Source: Flavobacteriaceae bacterium (lineage in GTDB: Bacteria > Bacteroidota > Bacteroidia > Flavobacteriales > Flavobacteriaceae). Taken from it: a DNA stretch of 19,879 bases. The stretch covers positions 1-19,879 of the forward strand of contig JAENXB010000025.1 in NCBI GenBank assembly GCA_016649785.1, read 5' to 3'. The translations under genes and the position numbers were made by a program. Within the stretch, counting starts at the first letter, position 1, and each line of letters opens with the position of its first letter. The notes under the pieces were generated by a model, which was given only the letters and a program-made list of their open reading frames with translations, was not told where the DNA came from and did no database searches. Shown here one piece after another: positions 1-7,174 of this stretch.

Positions 1-46
1 AAATCGGCTGACCGACAAACTTTTTTTCAATATCTTTGGAACTCAT
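1..46 (-). CDS. 5' end of a gene leaving the window; possibly IS4-like transposase
   Basis: An ATG at 46-44 opens a frame that reads MSSKDIEKKFVGQPI and runs off the left edge, so only 15 codons are visible. The start is supported by a good upstream promoter (TTTG, 19-base spacer, TACTTTTTG at 66-97), placing transcription start near 59. The F-x-GQPI string near the N-terminus resembles, from memory, the start of Bacteroidota IS4-family transposases (DUF4372 type), but 15 residues cannot prove this. It lies in the same direction as the histidine kinase gene to its right and is separated from it by a terminator hairpin. It could equally be an unrelated short-leader gene. Confidence 0.35.
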   Translation of the reverse strand, partial: MSSKDIEKKFVGQPI

Positions 47-65
47 TACTTTTGGTTTTAACACG

Positions 66-97
66 CAAAAAGTATGAAAAAAAGGGCTAACTTCAAA
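66..97 (-). promoter_or_regulatory. Bacteroidota-type promoter for the leftward edge gene
   Basis: On the minus strand TTTG (97-94) is followed by a 19-base spacer and then TACTTTTTG (74-66). This matches the Bacteroidota -33/-7 pattern (TTTG, about 19-20 bases, TAnnTTTG) except for one extra T inside the -7 box. The spacer contains one arm of the terminator hairpin at 81-109, and the -33 box lies in its loop. The ATG at 46 is about 20 bases downstream of the -7 box. Confidence 0.45.
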
Positions 98-109
98 AAT
101 TAGCCCTTT
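77..109 (-). terminator. Rho-independent terminator after the hybrid kinase
   Basis: AAAGGGCTAA (81-90) and TTAGCCCTTT (100-109) form a perfect 10-bp stem with a 9-base loop. On the minus strand the stem runs into eight T residues ending at 77, the usual form of an intrinsic terminator. It lies about 85 bases beyond the stop codon of the leftward kinase gene. On the plus strand the T run is short. Confidence 0.75.
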
Positions 110-193
110 AACTTGAAAATATTTTGTCGGTTAGTAGTGATTCTTTATATATACTTTTCCTTACCCGTTCTATTCAAACAATATGCCAAGATA

Positions 194-2428
194 TTATACC
201 TGGATTTTACTGGCGGCAAGATGCAAGTTTATTTTATTAAAAAACTCTTCTGTTTTATAGGGTTTAGGGATAATATCGGTGAACCCGTTCAGAAAAAATT
301 CATCCAGATTTTCATCCAGGGTTACCGCGGTAAGGGCAACAATAGGAATTTGCTCGTCAAATTTCCGGATCTCTATGGTAGCTTCAATTCCGCTTATTCC
401 CGGCATATGGATATCCATTAATATAAGGTCAAAAACGTTGTTTTTCACCATTTCTATGGCAATAGTTCCATTATCGGCAACATCACAAATCACCTGATGT
501 TTTTCAAGAATTTTACGGGTGATCATTTGGTTGATCTTATTGTCTTCAACAATTAAGATCTTTTTATTGTGCATAGTGCTGTTTGAAAGCGGCACAATTC
601 CCTTTCCATTTTCATCGGGATTTGTTTTGGGCTGTTCAAAAGCCTCAAATTTAAGGTCAAAACTGAAGGAAGAACCCTTGCCTAAATCGCTGTCCAAGTG
701 AATATCGCTATGCATTAAATTCAATAAATTCTTGACTATGGAAAGTCCCAGGCCTGTTCCACCAAATTTTCGGTTTATTTGCATAGAACCCTGGGTGAAA
801 TTCTCGAAAATCGCAGTTTGTTTTTCCTTGGTAATTCCTTCGCCATTGTCTTTTATTTCGAAGTGTAAAAAATACTGCTGGCCCACCTGATGGTTTTTCT
901 TAACATTGATCCAGATATCGCCATCTTCAGTAAATTTGATCGAATTTCCGATGAGGTTAATCAGGATCTGTGAAATTTTGAGTGGATCTCCTTTTAATTT
1001 TTTTGGAATTTGCGGGTCAAAACTAAAATGTAATTTGGTGTTTTTGATGTCGGCAGAATTTTTAAGCGCTATCAAAACATCCGAAATACGCTTTTCCAGG
1101 TTGAAGGAGGTATCCAAAATTTCCATTTTATTCGCCTCAAGTTTGTTGAGATCCAGAATGTTATTAATTAAGGATAATAAATATTCTCCAGAGAATTTCA
1201 GCGAATTTAAATGTTCCTTCTGATTCTCGGTAGGGCTTTCATCCAATAATAAATGAGTTAAACCGGTAACCGCATAGAGTGGAGTTCGCAACTCATGGGT
1301 AATTGTTGAAAGAAATTGCGCTTTTGCCAAAGATGCTTTTTCGGCATTATCTTTAGCTATGGTAAGTTCATCATTTTTTTTCTGAAGCAATTCATTTGCC
1401 TTGGCACGTAAATTATTGTTCTTATATAAAGACAAGGTCAACAAGGAAAGGATCGTGATAAGGGCAACACTTAAAATGGTGGTTAGTTTATTGACCTTTA
1501 GCGAGCGTACCTGTTCTGCATTCTGGATCTTAAGTTCCTCAATATTTGATTTTAAAGCGTTTACTTCGTACCGGGCATTGGCATCAAGCGCGAGTGCCTC
1601 CCTGTTCAAAGCGTAAATTGAATCGCGTACATGATCGCTTGTTCTTACGTACGCAAGGGATTTTATGTAATTTTTCTGTTTTTCGTAAATTTGACTTAGC
1701 AGATTATTGGAAAACATAATCATCCCGCCAAAATTGTTGGTCCTGGAGATTTCCAGGGATTTTTGCGCTTCTGTTTCTGCTTCCTCAATTCGGTTTATTG
1801 ATAGGTAAGCCCTGCTTTTATAAAAATGCAAACGTGAAATCTCGTATAAATTATCGCTATCCTTCAAATAGGTCTCCGCATTGTTGAAGAGGCTAAGCGC
1901 CAGGTTTCTATTTTTTAAAGAGTTATCGGAATTTAGTACAATAATTCCCCGGTTAAGATGTACCAAACCTAAATATTCAGTGTTTTCCTTAGTTGAATAA
2001 AATTCTTCCGCCAGGTTTAAATATTTATTGGCACGTTCAAAATCCTTTTTTACATTGAAAATTTTCGCGAAATTCAGGTAGCTGAAGGCTAAACCGGCCT
2101 CGTCATTAATTTCCCGTTGGATTGAAATTGCACGCTGCAGTTCGGTAATAGCCTGATCCTGATCATGACGTATATAATACAATTTAGAAAGAATACTGCT
2201 TGAAAGCGCGATGTACTTTTGGTCGTTTATTTGTTTTGAAAGTTCTAAGGCTTTTTTGAGCTGGATGAGCGCCTTTTCAAAATTGAGAACATTTATGGAA
2301 ATTTCGGCTTTATTTAGAAGATTTTGAATATTGCTGTTTATAACTGAAAATTCTTCACTTCTTTTTTGCTGAGCTACCGAAGTGTAACAGCAAAAAAGAA
2401 GTGAAAACGTTATAATAATGTTCTTCAT
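194..2428 (-). CDS. TPR-containing hybrid sensor histidine kinase
   Basis: This is a 744-residue sensor kinase with its own receiver domain. A signal peptide (1-19, ending SVAQ) leads to a periplasmic region of about 290 residues made of TPR-like helical repeats (roughly 35-270). One membrane segment follows at 315-335, then a coiled coil (340-370). The HisKA H-box is FLSTITHELRTP with H378 as phospho-acceptor. The ATPase domain shows the N-box around N491-N495, DNGEGI (527-532), the F-box ENFTQG and GGTGLGLS (556-563). The receiver (622-738) has D629, phospho-acceptor D672 in LMDIHMPG, T700 and K722. There is no DNA-binding output domain and no partner regulator nearby, so its target is unknown. 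It is last in the lipA-gap run, 37 bases after gap. Confidence 0.93.
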   Translation of the reverse strand: MKNIIITFSLLFCCYTSVAQQKRSEEFSVINSNIQNLLNKAEISINVLNFEKALIQLKKALELSKQINDQKYIALSSSILSKLYYIRHDQDQAITELQRAISIQREINDEAGLAFSYLNFAKIFNVKKDFERANKYLNLAEEFYSTKENTEYLGLVHLNRGIIVLNSDNSLKNRNLALSLFNNAETYLKDSDNLYEISRLHFYKSRAYLSINRIEEAETEAQKSLEISRTNNFGGMIMFSNNLLSQIYEKQKNYIKSLAYVRTSDHVRDSIYALNREALALDANARYEVNALKSNIEELKIQNAEQVRSLKVNKLTTILSVALITILSLLTLSLYKNNNLRAKANELLQKKNDELTIAKDNAEKASLAKAQFLSTITHELRTPLYAVTGLTHLLLDESPTENQKEHLNSLKFSGEYLLSLINNILDLNKLEANKMEILDTSFNLEKRISDVLIALKNSADIKNTKLHFSFDPQIPKKLKGDPLKISQILINLIGNSIKFTEDGDIWINVKKNHQVGQQYFLHFEIKDNGEGITKEKQTAIFENFTQGSMQINRKFGGTGLGLSIVKNLLNLMHSDIHLDSDLGKGSSFSFDLKFEAFEQPKTNPDENGKGIVPLSNSTMHNKKILIVEDNKINQMITRKILEKHQVICDVADNGTIAIEMVKNNVFDLILMDIHMPGISGIEATIEIRKFDEQIPIVALTAVTLDENLDEFFLNGFTDIIPKPYKTEEFFNKINLHLAASKIQV

Positions 2429-2465
2429 TGGGGGAAATGCTGGTACATAATTTCGTTAAATATAG

Positions 2466-3473
2466 TTAATTCTTTGAAACGAAAGAAATTAAATCTATAA
2501 GTCGGCTGGAATAGCCTACTTCATTGTCATACCATCCAATAAGTTTGATCAAATCTCCACCAATAACCGAGGTCATTTGCGAATCGAAAATACAGGAATA
2601 AGGGTTACCAACAATATCAATAGACACAAGGGGTTCTTCGGTATAACTCAAATAATTTTTAAGATAAGTTCGGGATGCTTCCTCAAAAACCGAATTTACT
2701 TCCTCTATAGTTGTTGGTCTGTGAACATTTAATGTCATATCTGTAAGCGAGCCGTTAGGTACCGGCACCCGGATTCCGCAACCGCCAATAACATCCTTCA
2801 AATCGGGAAAAATACGGGTAAGTGCCTTGGCCGCTCCTGTGGTGGTTGGAATTATTGAAAGTGCAGCCGCACGAGCCCTGCGCAAATCCCGGTGGGGTTT
2901 GTCATGCAAACTTTGATCGGCGGTATAGGAATGTATTGTGGAAATATAGGCGTGTTTTACTCCAAAATTTTTATTGATCACATCCAGCATCGGCGCTGCA
3001 TTATTAGTCGTGCAGGACGCATTGGAAATTATTCTCTCACTGCCGTCCAGAATATTTTCATTTACCCCTAAAACCACCATTTTAATTTGATCGTCATCCG
3101 GGGGTACCGAAAGAATAACTTTTTGAACACCTTCCTTAAGATGCTGTTTTAAATCCTCGGTTTTTTTAAATTTTCCGGATGCTTCCACCACATATTCAAC
3201 TCCATATTTGGACCAGTTAATGTCCTTTGGATGATTATAATTGAGTACGGGGATTTCCCTGTTATTGATGACAATATGGGAATTGATTGAAGCAATATCT
3301 GAATTCAGCCTTCCGTGAATGCTGTCGTATTTAAGGAGATGGGTGAGTGTCGCGGCATCGGCAATGTCATTAATTGCAACAACTTCAATTTCTTTATGAT
3401 CTATTAATAGCCTGAACAAGTTGCGACCAATACGACCGAAGCCATTGATCCCAATTTTTATTTTTTCAGCCAT
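2466..3473 (-). CDS. gap: Glyceraldehyde-3-phosphate dehydrogenase, type I
   Basis: The 335-residue enzyme oxidises glyceraldehyde-3-phosphate to 1,3-bisphosphoglycerate with NAD in glycolysis, or runs the reverse reaction in gluconeogenesis. The Rossmann motif INGFGRIGR is at 9-17. VAINDIAD places D36 at the end of the second strand, where an Asp favours NAD. The catalytic pair is C154 in SNASCTTN and H181 in STIHSYTADQ. The segment HRDLRRARAAALSIIPTTTG (194-213) is the S-loop and phosphate-binding region. The C-terminus has WYDNEVGYSSR. After SCTTN the usual Cys-Leu-Ala-Pro is replaced by Asn-Ala-Ala-Pro. Its length is normal for the family. It starts 18 bases after lipA and is probably co-transcribed with it. 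Confidence 0.96.
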   Translation of the reverse strand: MAEKIKIGINGFGRIGRNLFRLLIDHKEIEVVAINDIADAATLTHLLKYDSIHGRLNSDIASINSHIVINNREIPVLNYNHPKDINWSKYGVEYVVEASGKFKKTEDLKQHLKEGVQKVILSVPPDDDQIKMVVLGVNENILDGSERIISNASCTTNNAAPMLDVINKNFGVKHAYISTIHSYTADQSLHDKPHRDLRRARAAALSIIPTTTGAAKALTRIFPDLKDVIGGCGIRVPVPNGSLTDMTLNVHRPTTIEEVNSVFEEASRTYLKNYLSYTEEPLVSIDIVGNPYSCIFDSQMTSVIGGDLIKLIGWYDNEVGYSSRLIDLISFVSKN

Positions 3474-3491
3474 ATTTTTTTGGGGATGAAA

Positions 3492-4364
3492 TTAGGTTAA
3501 ATGTTTTTGGGCTTTATAAGAAGATCTAACCAAAGCCGAACTTTCAACGTGGCGGAAACCTAATTCCAGTCCGACATTTTCATATTTTTTGAATTGCTCC
3601 GGAGTGATAAATTGTTTAACAGGTAAATGCTTTTTACTGGGTTGCAGGTATTGACCTATTGTTACAATATCCAGATTAACGCTTTTCAAATCCTGTAAAG
3701 TCTGGATCACCTCATCTTCGGTTTCTCCCAATCCCAGCATAATTCCAGATTTGGTTCTTGTAATACCCTGGTCTTTCAGATATTTTAATACTTGCAGGCT
3801 ACGTTCGTATTTCGCCTGGATTCGCACTTCTCTTGTCAATCGTTTTACGGTTTCCATATTGTGGGAAACCACCTCGGGACTTACCTCAACAATCCTGTCT
3901 ATATTGCGTTCATTTCCCTGAAAATCGGGAATAAGGGTTTCCAAAGTAATTCCGGGATTCATTCTCCGGATTGCCTTTACGGTTTCAGCCCAAATAATAG
4001 ATCCCATATCTTTTAAATCATCGCGATCTACACTGGTAATTACGGCGTGTTTGATTTGCATTAATTTTATGGAACGGGCAACTTTCTCAGGTTCGTCCCA
4101 ATCTATAGATTCCGGCCTTCCGGTTTTAACCCCGCAAAATCCACAGGAACGCGTACATACATTCCCAAGGATCATAAAGGTTGCAGTGCCTTCAGTCCAG
4201 CATTCTCCCATATTGGGACAACTCGCTGCGGTACAAATAGTATTCAAATTGTATTTATCTACCACTCCACGCAACTCTGTATATTTTTTTCCTGTAGGAA
4301 GTTTTACACGCAGCCATTTAGGTTTTGGAGTTGGTTTGGAGGTAGCTATAGTATCTGTTGTCAT
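3492..4364 (-). CDS. lipA: Lipoyl synthase (radical SAM)
   Basis: LipA inserts two sulfur atoms into protein-bound octanoyl chains to make lipoyl groups for 2-oxoacid dehydrogenases and the glycine cleavage system. This 290-residue protein has both iron-sulfur motifs: the auxiliary-cluster set C44, C49, C55 (CTAASCPNMGEC) and the radical-SAM set C70, C74, C77 (CTRSCGFC). The C-terminal RSSY (280-283) supplies the serine ligand of the auxiliary cluster. Length is normal. The ATG at 4364 is preceded by a perfect -7 box (4382-4389), so transcription can start here independently of the upstream sigma factor gene, whose stop is 76 bases away. gap follows after 18 bases. No lipB or lplA is in the window. 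Confidence 0.97.
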   Translation of the reverse strand: MTTDTIATSKPTPKPKWLRVKLPTGKKYTELRGVVDKYNLNTICTAASCPNMGECWTEGTATFMILGNVCTRSCGFCGVKTGRPESIDWDEPEKVARSIKLMQIKHAVITSVDRDDLKDMGSIIWAETVKAIRRMNPGITLETLIPDFQGNERNIDRIVEVSPEVVSHNMETVKRLTREVRIQAKYERSLQVLKYLKDQGITRTKSGIMLGLGETEDEVIQTLQDLKSVNLDIVTIGQYLQPSKKHLPVKQFITPEQFKKYENVGLELGFRHVESSALVRSSYKAQKHLT

Positions 4365-4381
4365 ATCAAAATTCTAAGGCC

Positions 4382-4389
4382 CAAAGATA
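4382..4389 (-). promoter_or_regulatory. -7 box for lipA
   Basis: The minus strand reads TATCTTTG, an exact fit to the Bacteroidota -7 consensus TAnnTTTG, 17 bases before the lipA ATG. No clear -33 TTTG is seen at the expected distance. It suggests that lipA-gap-kinase can be transcribed as its own unit. Confidence 0.45.
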
Positions 4390-4440
4390 CAATAATATGA
4401 TGAAAAGAATAAGTTGAAGCCTACAGACTTTATCACGGTT

Positions 4441-5010
4441 TTATGACCGTCTTGTCTCAATAATCTGTGCCAGTAATTTCTTGGCGCGTAATAGTTTTAC
4501 CTTTACATTACTCATTGATTCCTGAAGATGTTCTGCTATTTCTTTATATGATTTTTCCTGAAAATACCTCAAATTGATCACTTCCTGGTAAGGAGGTTTC
4601 AGCTGTTTAATATCGTTGAGCAATTGAGCCAAATGTTGTTCGCTGATTAAAGTATCTTCAATTGAAGGACTTTCGTCGGCAATTTTATTAACTTTTTCGG
4701 TTCCTTCATCAGCCGTTTCCAATCTTATGGAAGACTTCATTTTGCGTATCAAATCAATATGAATATTCTTGGAAATGGCGATCAACCAGGTTTTGAAAGA
4801 GTATTTTTCGTTGAAGGTGTGAAGTTTGTCAAATGCTTTTGAAAAAGTTTGAATCGTAATATCTTCAGCATCATATTCATTTCTGGTATGTTTAAGCTGA
4901 AAAGAGTACACATCAACCCAAAAGGTGTCCAGCAAGTATTTGAAAGCAGCCTGATTTCCGGCTTTTGCCTTTTCAATTTGATGCAGCAGGAGCGCCGGGT
5001 TTATTTCCAA
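4441..5010 (-). CDS. RNA polymerase sigma-70 family (ECF-type) sigma factor
   Basis: This 189-residue protein carries sigma region 2 at about 20-95, including the DAEDITIQTFSKAF stretch and the KTWLIAISKNIHIDLIRK stretch, and region 4 at about 130-182, with a helix-turn-helix in SYKEIAEHLQESMSNVKVKL. This is the two-domain layout of an extracytoplasmic-function sigma factor. The start is a TTG at 5010: an in-frame TAA lies 8 codons upstream, there is no ATG between, and the next Met is well inside region 2. The first 10 bases overlap the end of the glycosyltransferase gene, which suggests translational coupling. No anti-sigma or FecR-like gene is next to it, so its signal is not evident. It is not of the SusC/FecR-linked type judged by context. 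Confidence 0.92.
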   Translation of the reverse strand: MEINPALLLHQIEKAKAGNQAAFKYLLDTFWVDVYSFQLKHTRNEYDAEDITIQTFSKAFDKLHTFNEKYSFKTWLIAISKNIHIDLIRKMKSSIRLETADEGTEKVNKIADESPSIEDTLISEQHLAQLLNDIKQLKPPYQEVINLRYFQEKSYKEIAEHLQESMSNVKVKLLRAKKLLAQIIETRRS

Positions 5011-6104
5011 TTGGTTGGTTTTGAAATAAGATTAACGCTAAAGATACCGAATTGTATGCAAATTAAAAACAATTCCAGCACGGGAAGCATCCAGATTAGA
5101 TCAAGTTCATCCAGTTTCTGAACCGATTTCCAAAAAACGATGTATTGAATTAGGAGCCGGATTCCAAAAACAGCCAAAACCAATTGCCACTGAATTTGAA
5201 AGATCAATAAGATCACCAGCAAAATCCAAAATGCCAATTGTGAGAAATAAAACATTCCTAACAACAATTTGTGGGTTGCCTTATAAAATCTTGCGGTTGA
5301 TACATGCCTGCGCTTTTGGCGGAACCAACTTTTGAAATTTGTTTTTGGCTCACTGCGGGTAATGGCTTCTTTATCAAAGCAAATAGCCGTGTTACCGGCT
5401 GTAGCGGCCTGGTTTACAAATAAGTCGTCATCACCCGATCGCACATGTAAATGTGTGGCAAATCCATTTTGGTCATAAAATTCTTTGGAGGTATAAGCCA
5501 GGTTACGCCCCACTCCCATATAAGGCAAGCCCCATTTGGCATAGGAAAAATATTGAATGGCGGTGAGGAGGGTTTCAAACCGAATGAGTTTGTTCAAAAA
5601 GGAGGTTTTGTTTTTAAAATATCCTCCATAACCTAAAACTATGGATTTTTCAGAATTAAAATTTGCTGCCATTTTTTCGATCCAGAGATCGGTTACCGGG
5701 GCGCAATCGGCATCAGTAAAAATTAAATATGGATTTTTCGCCTTTTTGATGCCTAAGGTGAGCGCATATTTTTTCTTGCCCCAAAAAGCCTCATTGTTTT
5801 GAACATTCACAAGTTTAATCCGTGGATCTTCCTGAAGGAAATTTTCCATCACTTCTAAAGTATCATCTTCTGAAGCATCATTGATGAGAACAACTTCAAA
5901 ATTGGGGTATTTTTGATTTAAGATAGAAGGTATAAACTGCTTGAGGTTATCAGCTTCATTTTTAGCGCAAATAATAACAGAAACAGGAATATTTGATGAC
6001 TCTGGATTGTTGTTTTCTGAAGTGGCAAAACTAAAATATCCTAAATAATATAGGATATTTATAATTGAGATTACCAGGAAAAGGACGATTAATGTTGTTA
6101 CCAT
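5001..6104 (-). CDS. Family 2 glycosyltransferase, membrane-bound
   Basis: The 367-residue protein begins with a membrane helix (2-24), then a GT-A fold of the GT2 family. PVSVIICAKNEADNL (40-54) and VLINDASEDDT (72-82) form the nucleotide-sugar site. The DAD metal motif is at 131-133, a GDDD acidic cluster at 224-227 is the likely acceptor or catalytic region, and RQKRRH (262-267) stands where the Q/RxxRW motif of processive GT2 enzymes lies. Two or three membrane helices follow (282-304, 306-325, 338-360). It probably moves a sugar from a nucleotide donor onto a lipid or polysaccharide at the inner membrane; the substrate cannot be read from the sequence. It follows the small membrane protein after 15 bases and overlaps the sigma factor gene. 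Confidence 0.92.
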   Translation of the reverse strand: MVTTLIVLFLVISIINILYYLGYFSFATSENNNPESSNIPVSVIICAKNEADNLKQFIPSILNQKYPNFEVVLINDASEDDTLEVMENFLQEDPRIKLVNVQNNEAFWGKKKYALTLGIKKAKNPYLIFTDADCAPVTDLWIEKMAANFNSEKSIVLGYGGYFKNKTSFLNKLIRFETLLTAIQYFSYAKWGLPYMGVGRNLAYTSKEFYDQNGFATHLHVRSGDDDLFVNQAATAGNTAICFDKEAITRSEPKTNFKSWFRQKRRHVSTARFYKATHKLLLGMFYFSQLAFWILLVILLIFQIQWQLVLAVFGIRLLIQYIVFWKSVQKLDELDLIWMLPVLELFLICIQFGIFSVNLISKPTNWK

Positions 6105-6119
6105 ATAAGGTTAATTCTC

Positions 6120-6317
6120 CTAATTGGTTCCTGAACAATCTTTCCTTTCATCGGGCAATTTTCCGCAGAAGCCACAGGCTTCTCCATCTTTATTCAAAAC
6201 CGGACTTTGGCTAGCACAAGTACCCGCGAATTTACCATCCTTTTTTGCCCATATTTTTATGGCAATTCCTGCGAATGCCAATCCTAACAATACTATTGTA
6301 ATTAAAAGTAATTCCAT
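6120..6317 (-). CDS. Small Cys-rich single-pass membrane protein
   Basis: The 65-residue product starts at ATG 6317 (MELLLITIVLLGLAFAG). A longer frame reaching 6359 is open, but a -7 box at 6335-6342 lies inside that extension, so the shorter start is preferred. One membrane helix (2-22) is followed by a basic stretch (KIWAKKDGK) and a small domain with four cysteines: C34, C48, C51 and C61, including CGFC. The cysteines could bind a metal or form disulfides. I recognise it as a conserved flavobacterial protein usually labelled membrane or secreted protein, with no known function. It heads the run leading to the glycosyltransferase and sigma factor. Confidence 0.8.
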   Translation of the reverse strand: MELLLITIVLLGLAFAGIAIKIWAKKDGKFAGTCASQSPVLNKDGEACGFCGKLPDERKDCSGTN

Positions 6318-6334
6318 AACTAAGATTCTTAATG

Positions 6335-6366
6335 CAAAAGTAATGATAAAAATGGGCACATAGAAA
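6335..6366 (-). promoter_or_regulatory. Promoter for the small membrane protein/glycosyltransferase/sigma run
   Basis: The minus strand has TACTTTTG (6342-6335), an exact fit to TAnnTTTG, with TTTC (6366-6363) 20 bases upstream as a near-match to the -33 TTTG. The ATG at 6317 is 17 bases past the -7 box. This decides the shorter start of the small protein. Confidence 0.5.
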
Positions 6367-6484
6367 TGAATTCTTACAATAGAAGTACTCAGGATTTTTT
6401 AACTAAACTTTAATTACAAAATATGTAATAATTATAGTTAGTATTCTAAATTGCACCAATAAATTAACTAAAAAAAATCATATT

Positions 6485-7114
6485 ATGAAATTTCAGAAAT
6501 TATTAATTGTTGCTGTTTTATCAGCAATTGCCTTTACATCTTGTAAAGATCAAAAGAAAGAAGAACAAGCAGAAAAAGAAAAAATGGAAATGCAGCGCAT
6601 GGAAGCTGAAAAAGAGGCTGAAATGAAAGCCAATGAAGCAAAAATGGAAATGGAATCTAACAGCGTTGCTGCCAAAGCTATGGCTACTCCAGAGTTAAGT
6701 ACTTTGGTAAGTGCTATGCAGTCTGCAGAATTAGTAGAAATGATGAAAACGCAAGCCGGACCATTTACCGTTTTTGCTCCTACAAACGATGCATTCGCTA
6801 AAGTCCCAAAAGCAACTTTAGATAAGTTGATGTTACCGGAAAATAAAGCTGATCTAAAAAAACTTCTTAATTATCATATAGTAAATGGTAAAATCACTTA
6901 TGGCCAACTTATGCAGTCAGTTAAAGATAATAATGGTACTTATAAATTTAAAACTGCAGAGGGTGCTGAGTTAACTGCTATGATGAGTGGTAAAAAAGTC
7001 GTTTTAAAGGATGAGAATGGCAAAACTGCCACAATTACCCAAGTAGATATTGATGCTTCAAATGGGGTTATTCATATAATCGATACCGTTTTGATGAAGA
7101 AAGCTGTAAAATAA
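6485..7114 (+). CDS. Fasciclin-domain lipoprotein
   Basis: The 209-residue protein has a lipoprotein signal peptide with lipobox AFTSC, making C20 the lipidated residue. The mature start CKDQKKEE partly resembles the Lys-Asp/Glu lipoprotein export signal of Bacteroidota, so surface or outer-membrane placement is possible. A charged linker (22-58), rich in Lys, Glu and Met and probably a coiled coil, leads to one FAS1 domain (about 65-207) with the marks GPFTVFAPTNDAF (92-104), LLNYHIVNGKIT (127-138) and NGVIHIIDTVLM (193-204). FAS1 domains mediate adhesion, but the role here is not known. It is monocistronic: a strong terminator follows, and the upstream 167-base gap is shared with the divergent small membrane protein. 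Confidence 0.92.
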   Translation: MKFQKLLIVAVLSAIAFTSCKDQKKEEQAEKEKMEMQRMEAEKEAEMKANEAKMEMESNSVAAKAMATPELSTLVSAMQSAELVEMMKTQAGPFTVFAPTNDAFAKVPKATLDKLMLPENKADLKKLLNYHIVNGKITYGQLMQSVKDNNGTYKFKTAEGAELTAMMSGKKVVLKDENGKTATITQVDIDASNGVIHIIDTVLMKKAVK

Positions 7115-7130
7115 TTATTGCTGAAATAGA

Positions 7131-7158
7131 AAAATCCCGCTTCTGCGGGATTTTTTTT
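7131..7158. terminator. Bidirectional terminator between the fasciclin gene and murB
   Basis: AAAATCCCGC (7131-7140) and GCGGGATTTT (7145-7154) form a perfect 10-bp stem with the four-base loop TTCT. T runs follow in both directions, to 7158 on the plus strand. It lies 16 bases after the fasciclin stop and just beyond the murB stop, so it serves both converging genes. Confidence 0.92.
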
Positions 7159-7174
7159 GCTTTAAAATCAATTT

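Noticed and set aside
8..133. Inverted match of CTGACCGACAAA (8-19) with TTTGTCGGTTAG (122-133), as possible insertion-sequence ends
   Set aside because: One copy lies within the coding frame of the edge gene, where a terminal repeat should not be, and the match is only 12 bases with one mismatch.
113..421. Plus-strand open frame of about 100 codons opposite the kinase receiver domain
   Set aside because: It lies antisense to well-conserved receiver codons, has no family features and includes non-coding sequence past the kinase stop.
2466..3473. Calling the GAPDH a gluconeogenic GapB or an erythrose-4-phosphate dehydrogenase
   Set aside because: The HRDLRRARAAA segment that suggested it is also present in glycolytic NAD-type enzymes, and the Asp for NAD is kept.
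4435..4450. ACGGT/ACCGT hairpin at the sigma factor stop, as a terminator
   Set aside because: The stem has only 5 bp and no T run follows on the minus strand.
6124..6363. Plus-strand frame of 79 codons opposite the small membrane protein
   Set aside because: The minus-strand frame has a clear membrane helix, Cys motif and promoter; the plus frame is its shadow.
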